IMG/VR virus record: IMGVR_UViG_3300032053_000543
Span: 1-23,143 of that record
DNA length: 23,143 nucleotides
DNA from: a virus
Reading direction: 5' to 3' (one strand)
The translations under genes and the position numbers were made by a program. Positions 1 through 7,129 of the stretch are shown one piece after another (position 1 is the first letter of the stretch; each line of letters opens with the position of its first letter). Under the pieces are notes generated by a model. The model saw nothing but the letters and a program-made list of their open reading frames with translations. It did no database searches and was not told where the DNA came from.

Positions 1-272
1 GCACTTGGGATATAATTATTACAATCTTCTTTGACGTGATCTTCTCCCACATATCGTGTATAAACAACTTTACCATCACTATTGGTAAATGATGCTCCGA
101 ATATCTTTTCCATCTCAAATATACCCTCTGAGTGGTGTCTAAACGCCCTGTGTAATGAATTTCCAACCCACGCTTTGGTCTCATCCAACCAATTATGTAA
201 ATGGATATAATCTTCTACCTTACCTCCGTATTTCTTAACTGAACTTTTTGCGTGTATTAATGGGTGTGCCAT
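1..272 (-). CDS. DUF6915-like protein, C-terminus cut by window start
   Basis: The reading frame opens at an ATG at 272 and stays open to the window edge, giving 90 residues. The N-terminus begins MAHPLIHAKSSVKKYGG and continues with a His/Trp-rich core (HLHNWLDETKAW, then LHRAFRHHSEGIFEMEK). I recall this pattern from small phage and bacterial proteins grouped as DUF6915; the molecular function is unknown. The conserved His and Glu residues could bind a metal, but that is inference. It is the last visible gene of the minus-strand run, separated by an AT-rich spacer of about 70 bases from the large virion-type gene upstream. The C-terminus and any downstream partner lie outside the window. 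Confidence 0.75.
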   Translation of the reverse strand, partial: MAHPLIHAKSSVKKYGGKVEDYIHLHNWLDETKAWVGNSLHRAFRHHSEGIFEMEKIFGASFTNSDGKVVYTRYVGEDHVKEDCNNYIPS

Positions 273-343
273 AATAAATAAATTTATTTAATAATAGTAA
301 ATTTTATTATGGAATTGAAGTAATAACTTATATAAAAAATAAA

Positions 344-2347
344 TTACCCTACAGGTCCTGTGGCATTTTGTACGGCTTTTTTAACACCACCTACAGGTTC
401 AGTACTTGCTATTTGTTTTCCTTGGTCAATAACGGTACCAACTTTATCAACTGTTTTTACAACTTTTTCACCAGCTTTGGTTAAACTTTTTACATCAACA
501 CCTTTATCAAAAGTTTTAATTATATCTTTTGGTTTTTTAGTTAAATCTGAAACGTTATAACCTAACTCCACCGCAGTTTTTGCCTTTTCACCACCAACAT
601 ATCCGGCAACTTGAGCAACTTTTTCTTTAGTATAAGACTTAGTTTTATCTTTAAGTGGATCCGTTACAAGTTTACTCACTACTTTTTTACCTTGATTTTG
701 TAAATCTTTTTTTGCAAGATATGTGGTTGTTTGTTTACTTTCAAACCCAGCATATTTAACAACCATTTCAGAAATTGATTCTAACCATTTAACCGCCTTA
801 CCAACCATACCACCAATAGCAGTTGCTCCAAGTTTTTTAACCACCCAATCTCCAGCCTGTTTTAATAAACCTGAGGCCCAACCAATTGCCTGACCAATCT
901 TACCAACCGCTGGTTTAACATATGTTATAAACCAAGGCTTTTTTGCAATATTTGCGAAAAATGTTGAGATACCTCCTCCAGTTGCTTTAAATAGTGGTTT
1001 AAGAAATCCACCAATGGCTTTTGCTAATACCCCCGCAGTTAATAACCCAAAAACACTAAAAATTAATTTAGCCCAAGAACCAAGACCTAACGCAATTTGG
1101 GACACGTCAAACAATGTTAGGACTGCCCATAATACCGTAACACCGATTGCACCTACTCCTGTATAATTTAATAGTTGTTGAAGGATCGCACCTGCGGTAC
1201 TTCCAAGAGCATCTCTTAATTTTTCCATAAACCAAGGTAATCCCTTATCTTTCAACCACGTAAATCCTGCCTTAGCCATACCAACAACATCCCCTTTACC
1301 TGTGGCAGCTAAAAAGTCATTTTGAACATAACCTTTATAACCTAACTTACCAAGTCTATCCCAAATTGCCTTGTATTGATCTCTATCAATATCTGACATT
1401 TCATCATTAACCCAATCTTTAAGACTACCATATGGTCTTGCCGATGATGCAATAAGTTGATTTACTCTATCTAAAACATTTTTGGATGATATTAAATTAA
1501 TCGCAGCAAGTGCACCTTTTTCGTCAGTACCATCATAATCATCATAGACATTATCTTTATCTCTATCAAAGGCCGCCTTCAATTTTGCGACAACATTTTT
1601 GGCTGCGGTTTCAGTTTCCTGTTTTATTTTTTGTTCACCACCACCTTTAGCCATTTGAGCAACAAATGCCTCATCAGTACCTTTTAAAAATCCATTAAGT
1701 GACATTTTAACTAAAGTTTTTGATTTAGCATCATATACACCTAACATTGTTTTTAATAAGTCTTCCCCAATGTATTTACCACCATTTGAAGTGATTTTTG
1801 CACTGTATGCGACCCCTTTTCTTTTTGTATATATTGGATAACTATTAGTCTTGTCTTTAGATATAACCCATGGCCCAGCATAAATAAATGTTGATAGTTT
1901 TGGATCTGTAACAGGTTTACCATTTGCCCCATATTTAGGTCCTAAACCTGCGGCTTTAAGTTTATCAAATAAAACTTTCCAATAACCTATAGTATCTTTA
2001 CCTCTTTCCCATTGTTCATTTATTGAAGTTTCTTCATTTATTAAGTTTGATTTTTCAATTTCCTTAATATAGTTTTCTTTTATAAATGAGAAGAATTTTT
2101 CAACCTCATCCTTTGGGTTAAATGTGGATTCAACAATGATATTATTTTTAAACTCTCTATTGTAACTCTCTCTAATGTTTTTATTATCCCCAAATAAATT
2201 GGTTATATACTCTTCCTGATTTTCTTTTAGAAAGACAACTTTATTTGTAAAATTTGGATTAGTCTCCATTTCAAATAAATGTAATCCTTTGTGAAAATCT
2301 AATTGTTTTTCTATTTTAGATAAGTAATAATCTAGTCTATTATCCAT
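344..2347 (-). CDS. Large membrane-active virion-type protein with annexin-like segment
   Basis: 667 residues with no enzyme motif that I recognise. Residues 1-100 are charged and helical. Two T4-protease-like sites follow close together (LINE at 102-105, INE at 109-111). Residues 269-335 resemble an annexin repeat: GTDE at 273-276, then two helices with VLDRVNQLI and SLKDWVNDEMSD. A second GTDE lies at 223-226. Residues 383-450 hold about two long hydrophobic helices, followed by Gly/Ala/Lys-rich amphipathic stretches to about 525 and a Lys-rich tail. An internal or tail-associated protein that is processed during assembly and touches the host membrane on ejection would fit, but that is inference. 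It diverges from the plus-strand gene at 2422 and has a TATTTATTATA motif upstream. The gene at 20215 shares its N-terminal site pattern and its GTDE repeat. Confidence 0.8.
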   Translation of the reverse strand: MDNRLDYYLSKIEKQLDFHKGLHLFEMETNPNFTNKVVFLKENQEEYITNLFGDNKNIRESYNREFKNNIIVESTFNPKDEVEKFFSFIKENYIKEIEKSNLINEETSINEQWERGKDTIGYWKVLFDKLKAAGLGPKYGANGKPVTDPKLSTFIYAGPWVISKDKTNSYPIYTKRKGVAYSAKITSNGGKYIGEDLLKTMLGVYDAKSKTLVKMSLNGFLKGTDEAFVAQMAKGGGEQKIKQETETAAKNVVAKLKAAFDRDKDNVYDDYDGTDEKGALAAINLISSKNVLDRVNQLIASSARPYGSLKDWVNDEMSDIDRDQYKAIWDRLGKLGYKGYVQNDFLAATGKGDVVGMAKAGFTWLKDKGLPWFMEKLRDALGSTAGAILQQLLNYTGVGAIGVTVLWAVLTLFDVSQIALGLGSWAKLIFSVFGLLTAGVLAKAIGGFLKPLFKATGGGISTFFANIAKKPWFITYVKPAVGKIGQAIGWASGLLKQAGDWVVKKLGATAIGGMVGKAVKWLESISEMVVKYAGFESKQTTTYLAKKDLQNQGKKVVSKLVTDPLKDKTKSYTKEKVAQVAGYVGGEKAKTAVELGYNVSDLTKKPKDIIKTFDKGVDVKSLTKAGEKVVKTVDKVGTVIDQGKQIASTEPVGGVKKAVQNATGPVG

Positions 2348-2364
2348 AATGTCGTTAATTGTTA

Positions 2365-2375
2365 TATAATAAATA
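2365..2375 (-). promoter_or_regulatory. TATTTATTATA late-promoter-like motif
   Basis: On the minus strand this reads TATTTATTATA, ending 17 bases before the ATG at 2347. The same core precedes the starts at 4551, 9525, 20215 and 22342, and the plus-strand gene at 2422. The recurrence before virion-type genes suggests a late promoter class; no experimental support is available here. Confidence 0.4.
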
Positions 2376-2407
2376 CCGCATAAAAGAAAAAACTCGATAC
2401 ATTATCA

Positions 2408-2415
2408 TATTTATA
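2408..2415 (+). promoter_or_regulatory. TATTTATA motif between divergent genes
   Basis: TATTTATA lies 6 bases before the ATG at 2422. Its complement reads TATAAATA, the T4 late promoter core, pointing towards the divergent gene that starts at 2347. It may therefore serve either direction. It is the plus-strand member of the TATTTATwA family seen before other virion-type genes. Confidence 0.35.
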
Positions 2416-2421
2416 TAGAGT

Positions 2422-3393
2422 ATGAAAGATATGAAATTACAAAATATAATAAAACGAGTATTGTTAGAAGACTCCAACGATAATGCGTTTACAAAAAGAG
2501 AAGTGATATTCTTTAAATTTATAAATGAGTTTAAAGAGTCTGCGAACCCATCAGGAACACAAATTAGTAAGTTTATTCAAAGTAATATGTCTTCATTTGG
2601 TTTTAAACCTGAAGATTATAACGAACTTTCGAATAAATATACTCAGAACTATAGAGAAGATGGTAACTATGAAGACACTAAAACAAGTGAACTTAAACAA
2701 TACCACACTTTAAAATCTAAAAAAGTATCTAACACCAACGCATCTGAAAGAGTATCTGAGTTATTACCATTTAAAGGATCTAACTTAGAAGGTGTTTGGG
2801 AACAGGATGGTAAAGGTAATTGGGGTTATATTGTTCTTTCATATAATTGGTACCCGATTTATATTTACAAATTCAAAAAGTGGTTTGAAGCATCTAACAC
2901 ATATTCATCATCCACATCCAAACAAATGAGTAATTCAAGACCAACAAGATGGAATAGTCAGTTAGGAAAACAAGTGTTAATTTGTGATCGTAATGAAATG
3001 GAACAGATCAGACGAGGATCAATTAAACCAGAACAATTAGTTGTAGATAAAAATAACAAATTTACTGAATCAATTGATAAATTAATTGACTCACATACTT
3101 TACAAACAATTAGAGTTGGTTGGTTCCCAAGAGCAAGATTATCATTTTACTATACAGGAGTTAGGTTCAATGAGAAAATGCCTGAGGTAGACATAAACAT
3201 TGTTAAAGTAGATAAGATTGATAACAATAAAATAGATAGAGAAGCGGGTGATTTCTTTACAGATAATATGGTTGGCGTAACAAAAGAATACTTAAAGGAT
3301 TCAATAAAATCTTACTTTGAAAGATCTTTTACCGAAATGTTAGGTAGAGATGTATCCGAAAATATAATCGTTAATATAAGTTATAATAAATAA
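2422..3393 (+). CDS. Unknown protein with capsid-targeting-like N-terminus
   Basis: 323 residues and the only convincing plus-strand gene in the window. The N-terminus MKDMKLQNIIKRVLLED is a short basic amphipathic helix ending in LLE. It resembles the capsid-targeting peptides of T4 internal proteins, which end in an [LI]xE prohead-protease site. ATG codons at 2422 and 2431 are both possible starts. The middle has an aromatic region (NWGYIVLSYNWYPIYIYKF, about residues 133-151) followed by a Ser-rich stretch and RPTRWNSQLG. I do not recognise a domain of known function. It converges on the gene at 3423, with a shared terminator between them. A packaged virion protein is my best guess, and that is inference. 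Confidence 0.8.
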   Translation: MKDMKLQNIIKRVLLEDSNDNAFTKREVIFFKFINEFKESANPSGTQISKFIQSNMSSFGFKPEDYNELSNKYTQNYREDGNYEDTKTSELKQYHTLKSKKVSNTNASERVSELLPFKGSNLEGVWEQDGKGNWGYIVLSYNWYPIYIYKFKKWFEASNTYSSSTSKQMSNSRPTRWNSQLGKQVLICDRNEMEQIRRGSIKPEQLVVDKNNKFTESIDKLIDSHTLQTIRVGWFPRARLSFYYTGVRFNEKMPEVDINIVKVDKIDNNKIDREAGDFFTDNMVGVTKEYLKDSIKSYFERSFTEMLGRDVSENIIVNISYNK

Positions 3394-3425
3394 AAAAGTC
3401 GGACTTAGATCCGACTTTCTTTTTA
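3392..3425. terminator. Bidirectional intrinsic terminator
   Basis: A perfect 9-bp stem (AAAGTCGGA at 3395-3403 with TCCGACTTT at 3410-3418) encloses a 6-base loop. It is flanked by an A-tract on the left and a T-tract on the right, so it can stop transcription from both sides. It sits exactly between the convergent genes 2422-3393 and 3423-3659. Confidence 0.9.
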
Positions 3426-3659
3426 TAATCCGTAGTTAAGTCTTTTATCACCTAACAACACCAAGGCTTTCTCAACCGCCATGTCTTTTGTTTTCATTCC
3501 ACGTTCTTTAATATTCTTACCGTGTATGATTTGATAAGTAGTTGAAGCAACTTCTTTGTTGTCTCCTCTTCCTGGTTGTTTTCTCATAGCATCCGTTGCG
3601 TAAACATCTAAAAAACCAACTTTACAAATGTAACGACCTTTTGTTGTACCCTTTCCCAT
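3423..3659 (-). CDS. Small basic unknown protein
   Basis: 78 residues, beginning MGKGTTKGRYICKVGFLDVY and rich in Lys, Arg and Gly. No domain is recognised. It is the last gene of its transcript before the bidirectional terminator. The upstream gap (3660-3705) holds a TAGATTTG element (minus strand, 3700-3693), a TAnnTTTG match 34 bases before the ATG, so it may have its own promoter. Confidence 0.65.
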   Translation of the reverse strand: MGKGTTKGRYICKVGFLDVYATDAMRKQPGRGDNKEVASTTYQIIHGKNIKERGMKTKDMAVEKALVLLGDKRLNYGL

Positions 3660-3705
3660 TTTTTTATTTTTTTGTTTTAATTAATACTTCTACAAATCTA
3701 CAAAT

Positions 3706-4062
3706 TTATTTTTGATCTGACAACATAAAATTTAAAAATTTTCTAATTGTCTTAACAATTTTTACTCTTTCAGGATTTCGTTCGTCCATATCGTAAATAT
3801 AATCTTTTATGTCATTTTCATATAACATAGTTATAATACTTTTTTCCATATCTTTTTTTGACATATAACCTGTAAACCCATATCCAGGAAACCCTTCAAA
3901 TCTGTATTCCTTAACTTTTAATGGTTCCATATCCCCCCAATTACCACCAAACTCTCTTTCATTAACTTTAAGTCTTCTTATTAAAAAATAGAACAATTTA
4001 GAATCAATATCTTCATGTTGTGAAGATATTTGTTCATTCTCATTTAGAGTTGACTTAATCAT
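3706..4062 (-). CDS. Unknown acidic/aromatic protein
   Basis: 118 residues. The visible features are a charged N-terminus (ATG at 4062), a Gly/Phe-rich centre (FEGFPGYGFTGYMSKKDM) and an amphipathic C-terminal helix. No family is recognised. It begins immediately after the stop of the Dps-like gene (4063) with no gap, so the two are almost certainly co-transcribed and may be translationally coupled. Confidence 0.65.
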   Translation of the reverse strand: MIKSTLNENEQISSQHEDIDSKLFYFLIRRLKVNEREFGGNWGDMEPLKVKEYRFEGFPGYGFTGYMSKKDMEKSIITMLYENDIKDYIYDMDERNPERVKIVKTIRKFLNFMLSDQK

Positions 4063-4551
4063 TTATTTAAGAAATTTTAATTTGTAAAGAGTAGAATTTA
4101 TTAGTTCTTCTACAGTATCAATTTGGTTCTGCAAATAACTTTCTTTAACTGAATCACGATTATCAGAAATAACATCCAATAACTCTTTAAAGTACTTAAT
4201 TAATTGATCATTTGACTTATAATCGACCATATCAAAAGTTTTGTAATTTTTAACTAATCCGTGTTTACCCTGATATGATTCAACTAACCCGTCAACTAAT
4301 CCATCTATACCTTCATAATATCCTTGTAGTGCTTTATGTTCTGAATATGAAGTTGTTTGTAAATGAAGGATATGTACTTGTGTTTGTGAATGTAATAACT
4401 TACAAACTATTTCACAAAACTGATCATTACTTCCTTCGGACTCTGAATCATTTTCATTATTGTCATCTTTGTCTTCAATTGTATCTTCTTGTTCGTACAT
4501 TCCTTGTTTTTTTAATTCTTCAAACAATTTGTGCGTTAAATCTTTTTCCAT
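4063..4551 (-). CDS. Dps/ferritin-like protein (DUF5856-type)
   Basis: 162 residues. After an acidic low-complexity N-terminus (about residues 20-42) comes a helical region with H60, H72, D87 and E91. The spacings of 12, 15 and 4 residues equal those of the Dps ferroxidase ligands (His, His, Asp, Glu). The local sequence (SYSEHKALQGYYEGIDGL, then VDGLVESYQG) also parallels the Dps core, although the HWN tripeptide of Dps is absent. I recall such phage proteins as DUF5856. Known Dps proteins oxidise iron and form a cage that protects DNA; activity here is predicted only. A TATTTATTAATAAAG motif lies just upstream, shared with the homing endonuclease at 9525. Confidence 0.75.
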   Translation of the reverse strand: MEKDLTHKLFEELKKQGMYEQEDTIEDKDDNNENDSESEGSNDQFCEIVCKLLHSQTQVHILHLQTTSYSEHKALQGYYEGIDGLVDGLVESYQGKHGLVKNYKTFDMVDYKSNDQLIKYFKELLDVISDNRDSVKESYLQNQIDTVEELINSTLYKLKFLK

Positions 4552-4555
4552 AGTA

Positions 4556-4573
4556 CTTTATTAATAAATATAC
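4556..4573 (-). promoter_or_regulatory. 18-base promoter/operator-like element
   Basis: The minus strand reads GTATATTTATTAATAAAG, ending 4 bases before the ATG at 4551. An identical 18-base string precedes the endonuclease start at 9525. It contains the perfect palindrome TTTATTAATAAA. A late promoter or a repressor site are the likeliest roles, by inference. Confidence 0.5.
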
Positions 4574-4579
4574 CAAAGT

Positions 4580-5080
4580 TTATGATTTTTCAAACAAATC
4601 CTTTACTGATATAATAACATTGGATTCATCAAACGTACTATCTAACCTTAATATTTCATTTTTAATCTCAGGAAACGAAGACCATAATAATGATCCTTCG
4701 GTTTTTGGACTATAGTCATTGTCAACCAAATATTGAACTACGGTATTATCTTCTAACGTTATAAACCCGTGTGCGAATCCTTTTGGTACAATTAATTCAT
4801 CCCCACTTTTCATTTCAAAAAGTTGGCAATTATTATACGTTCTAAGTGGCACCCTTAAATCCATTACGAAATCTAAAATTCTGCCAGTAATAACCTTTAC
4901 CAATTTAGCCTGAGAGGTTTCTCCTGTTTGGTAATGTAATCCTCTTATTGTAAACTTCTTTGGGTTTACGCTAATATTACTCTGTTTCCATTCCTTACCT
5001 AATTCAAACAACGAAAGAGGACTAAATGATCCTCTCTCATCGTAGAATATTCTGTTGTTGATTATTCTTGGTTGTTCCAT
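4580..5080 (-). CDS. rmlC: dTDP-4-dehydrorhamnose 3,5-epimerase
   Basis: 166 residues of the RmlC cupin family, which epimerises C3 and C5 of dTDP-4-keto-6-deoxyglucose in dTDP-rhamnose synthesis. Visible signatures are DERGSFSPL near residue 14, the RGLHYQ motif with catalytic-type H49, the cupin segment IVPKGFAHGF (97-106), and Y123 in NDYSPKTEG. It is slightly shorter than typical bacterial members (about 180). The start overlaps the stop of the metallophosphoesterase as TAATG, indicating coupling. No other rhamnose-pathway gene is in the window, so it may act on host-made intermediates or partner with distant phage genes for surface or DNA glycosylation, by inference. Confidence 0.9.
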   Translation of the reverse strand: MEQPRIINNRIFYDERGSFSPLSLFELGKEWKQSNISVNPKKFTIRGLHYQTGETSQAKLVKVITGRILDFVMDLRVPLRTYNNCQLFEMKSGDELIVPKGFAHGFITLEDNTVVQYLVDNDYSPKTEGSLLWSSFPEIKNEILRLDSTFDESNVIISVKDLFEKS

Positions 5081-5772
5081 TATATAAAATTAATTTCGTT
5101 AGTTATAGGATCCCAATCAATATTCCACGGAGTGTGAGAATAAAGATATTGCTCATTCAACACAGACGCATTGAAGTAGTGTGTATGCCCATCAAAGTAG
5201 TGTCCATGTCCACTGTGGATATGACCACAGATGTGGATCTTAGGTTTGATTTGTTTGATTTTCTCAGCAAGTAATTCACAACCCAAGTGAACATTGCGGT
5301 TACCTTCAACATCATCCAATATTCCCCAAGCCGGACCGTGAGTAATCAAGATATCAATACCTTCAGGTATCATATCCCATTTTGCTTTCAACTCTTCACC
5401 ATTTTTTGGTAAGTTAAATGCCCAATTGTAGAACTCAGGTTGCCAAGGAGAACCCCAAATTTTAATCTCAGGTCCATCACCATCTTGGATGGTCATTAAC
5501 TCATCTTGGATGTAGTCAATAGTTTTGTATCCTGTTAAGATACCTTTAACTTTCTCAACGTTGTTTTGAAAACCCCAATCGTGATTACCTGCAATAAATA
5601 CTTTGTGATCGTAAGTTACGATTTTGTCATACCAACCCGCAAACTGAGTGATCTCGTGTTCGTAACCCATAGAGCTTATGTCACCTGCGTGTAACAACAA
5701 ATCACCACCAGGTAAATCGTGGTGTACGTGTTTGTGTTTTCCGTGTGTGTCTGATATAATAGTTAATTTCAT
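5080..5772 (-). CDS. Calcineurin-like metallophosphoesterase
   Basis: 230 residues with the full set of metal-ligand motifs: SDTHG (D8, H10), HAGD (D31), AGNHDW (N63, H64), ITHGP (H145) and GHIHSGHG (H184, H186). The overall pattern resembles the small MPPED/UPF0046 group of phosphodiesterases. The substrate (nucleotide, RNA end or protein phosphate) cannot be told from sequence. The gene has its own promoter-like sequence, TTTG-N12-TATATTTG, ending 4 bases before the ATG, and is followed by a TAATG overlap with rmlC. Confidence 0.9.
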   Translation of the reverse strand: MKLTIISDTHGKHKHVHHDLPGGDLLLHAGDISSMGYEHEITQFAGWYDKIVTYDHKVFIAGNHDWGFQNNVEKVKGILTGYKTIDYIQDELMTIQDGDGPEIKIWGSPWQPEFYNWAFNLPKNGEELKAKWDMIPEGIDILITHGPAWGILDDVEGNRNVHLGCELLAEKIKQIKPKIHICGHIHSGHGHYFDGHTHYFNASVLNEQYLYSHTPWNIDWDPITNEINFI

Positions 5773-5776
5773 AATA

Positions 5777-5800
5777 CAAATATACTACTTTTTTTTCAAA
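5777..5800 (-). promoter_or_regulatory. Promoter TTTG-N12-TATATTTG
   Basis: On the minus strand TTTG (5800-5797) and TATATTTG (5784-5777) are separated by exactly 12 bases. TATATTTG fits the Bacteroidetes -7 element TAnnTTTG. The metallophosphoesterase starts 4 bases after it. The same spacing occurs at 15101-15124 and 19026-19049. Confidence 0.6.
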
Positions 5801-5931
5801 TTTACCTCAATATAAAAATTAAAACATAAAAATGTACCAACACATAATAAAATTTTATTTTCACATCCAACAGTAAGACCTAAACCAATCCCTCTAAATA
5901 TCTCACCAAAAAATTCAATCCTCTTATTCAT
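5785..5931 (-). CDS. Small 48-residue membrane-type protein
   Basis: An ATG-started frame of 48 codons whose start overlaps the stop of the upstream gene as ATGAATAA, the same arrangement used by several neighbours. The protein begins MNKRIEFFGEIFRGIGLGL and has a hydrophobic, Cys-containing stretch (ILLCVGTFLCFNFYI) followed by a Lys tail. This suggests one membrane helix. Function is unknown. Its 3' end overlaps the promoter-like region of the metallophosphoesterase. Confidence 0.55.
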   Translation of the reverse strand: MNKRIEFFGEIFRGIGLGLTVGCENKILLCVGTFLCFNFYIEVNLKKK

Positions 5932-6250
5932 ACCCATCAATTTGTTTTTTTATTCTTTCAAGAATATCCTCATTGGCAATATTCTCATTAATTATGATTT
6001 GCTCCAAAAGATCCTTAATATCCCTTTTACTTCTATCTTTGGATCTTTTCCTTGTACTTAATTCCACACTATATAAATGATACGAAATCTCATCTACCTC
6101 TTTCAACTTTTTGAAATACTTGGACATTCTTTGATCCAACTTTCTACTTCTTTCCATGTTAGTTATCGTTGGGAAAGCCTTATGTAATTCATCCAACCTA
6201 CCTTTTAGGTACTGGATCTCTCCGTATTTAATAATGTCTTGTTCTGTCAT
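5924..6250 (-). CDS. Unknown helical protein
   Basis: 108 residues, highly charged and predicted to be mostly helical: KGRLDELHKAF in the N-terminal third, a very basic centre (STRKRSKDRSKRD, about 66-78), and an acidic C-terminal helix. No domain is recognised. The basic centre would suit nucleic-acid contact, which is inference. Its stop overlaps the start of the 48-residue gene. Confidence 0.65.
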   Translation of the reverse strand: MTEQDIIKYGEIQYLKGRLDELHKAFPTITNMERSRKLDQRMSKYFKKLKEVDEISYHLYSVELSTRKRSKDRSKRDIKDLLEQIIINENIANEDILERIKKQIDGYE

Positions 6251-6255
6251 AATTT

Positions 6256-6339
6256 TTAATAATTGCCTCTACCTGTGTAGATCATTGAGTTTATTCTTTC
6301 TTGTTCTAAAAACACAAGTAATCTCCAAAGTTTTTTCAT
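6256..6339 (-). CDS. 27-residue small protein
   Basis: The frame begins with an ATG that overlaps the preceding stop as ATGA at 6339-6336 and encodes MKKLWRLLVFLEQERINSMI plus seven residues (YTGRGNY). The coupled start, the filling of an otherwise empty gap, and the amphipathic helix are the reasons for calling it. No function is known. Confidence 0.45.
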   Translation of the reverse strand: MKKLWRLLVFLEQERINSMIYTGRGNY

Positions 6340-6584
6340 TCTTCTTTAGTTTTATTTATTAATAATGTAATACCCGCCTGACCAACAGATAACTCACGAC
6401 TACTATACCTATTGTCATTTATAAAACCATAACCTTTAAATCTAAAAATTATCACATCCTTATTTTCAAACCATCCGTGTATTGCGTTTGTCGCATAATC
6501 AATATTTGGTGATTTTATTAACCCTTGTTTCCAAGGTGTTTGGAACTCAGGTTCAAATTCATCTGGCGTAATATGAATTATCAT
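6336..6584 (-). CDS. Unknown small protein
   Basis: 82 residues with alternating hydrophobic and aromatic positions suggesting beta structure (DVIIFRFKGYGFINDNRYSS about residues 43-62). No family is recognised. It lies 6 bases downstream of the Lys-rich gene 6591-6875 and overlaps the 27-residue frame by ATGA, so all are probably on one transcript. Confidence 0.65.
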   Translation of the reverse strand: MIIHITPDEFEPEFQTPWKQGLIKSPNIDYATNAIHGWFENKDVIIFRFKGYGFINDNRYSSRELSVGQAGITLLINKTKEE

Positions 6585-6590
6585 TTTCTT

Positions 6591-6875
6591 TTAATTTTTA
6601 TAATCACTCCAATCCCAACCTAAAAATAGTTTCATACATTTTCTATGTAACCAATTTGGTTTTTTTATAAAATGAATACAAAACCCATCACCAGCTCCAA
6701 TACAATATTTACCTACTCTTTTGGGTAATTTAATACCATCATTTTGTTTATAAACATGATTTGGATCTAAGTCTTTAATATCCACTTCGATTATTTCTCT
6801 TTTCTTTTTAGGTTTGTAGTATTTCTTTTTAGGTTTACCATCTACATTTTCTTTTGTTATTGCTTTTTCTGTCAT
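6591..6875 (-). CDS. Lys-rich unknown protein
   Basis: 94 residues. The N-terminal third is strongly basic (GKPKKKYYKPKKKREIIEVD at 13-32), followed by LDPNHVYKQNDGIKLPKRVG. The C-terminal part has two Cys, several His and Trp (FCIHFIKKPNWLHRKCM). Nucleic-acid binding is plausible from the charge but unproven. The start overlaps the upstream stop by 4 bases (ATGA). Confidence 0.65.
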   Translation of the reverse strand: MTEKAITKENVDGKPKKKYYKPKKKREIIEVDIKDLDPNHVYKQNDGIKLPKRVGKYCIGAGDGFCIHFIKKPNWLHRKCMKLFLGWDWSDYKN

Positions 6876-7117
6876 TGTTTTTGATTTCTAATTTTATTAA
6901 TGTAACCCTCCAATAATACAATCTTTCTTCTAATACCAATCTTATCCATATCAGATAACATTTTCAAGTAATCGTTCAATTCCTCAAGTTGTGTTTGTGG
7001 TTCAACTTCCTTTTGAATCTCTAAGTCAGGAAATGTGTTTTTAAGTGCGTTCTGTTGTCTGATTGGTATATCACCATCTGATAATTGTGGATCATCCCAA
7101 GATGTGTCTCTTTCCAT
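6872..7117 (-). CDS. Unknown acidic coiled-coil-like protein
   Basis: 81 residues. It has an acidic N-terminus (RDTSWDDPQLSDGDIPI) and a helical C-terminal half with heptad-like hydrophobics (LEELNDYLKMLSDMDKIGI). No family is recognised. It sits 12 bases downstream of the ABC-type membrane gene and overlaps the next gene by ATGA. Confidence 0.65.
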   Translation of the reverse strand: MERDTSWDDPQLSDGDIPIRQQNALKNTFPDLEIQKEVEPQTQLEELNDYLKMLSDMDKIGIRRKIVLLEGYINKIRNQKQ

Positions 7118-7129
7118 AGTTTTTTAATT

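Noticed and set aside
360-560. Plus-strand open frames opposite the large minus-strand genes
   Set aside because: These and similar antisense frames (for example at 4275, 5068, 14582 and 19134) lie wholly inside clear genes, lack conserved motifs and have no independent upstream signals.
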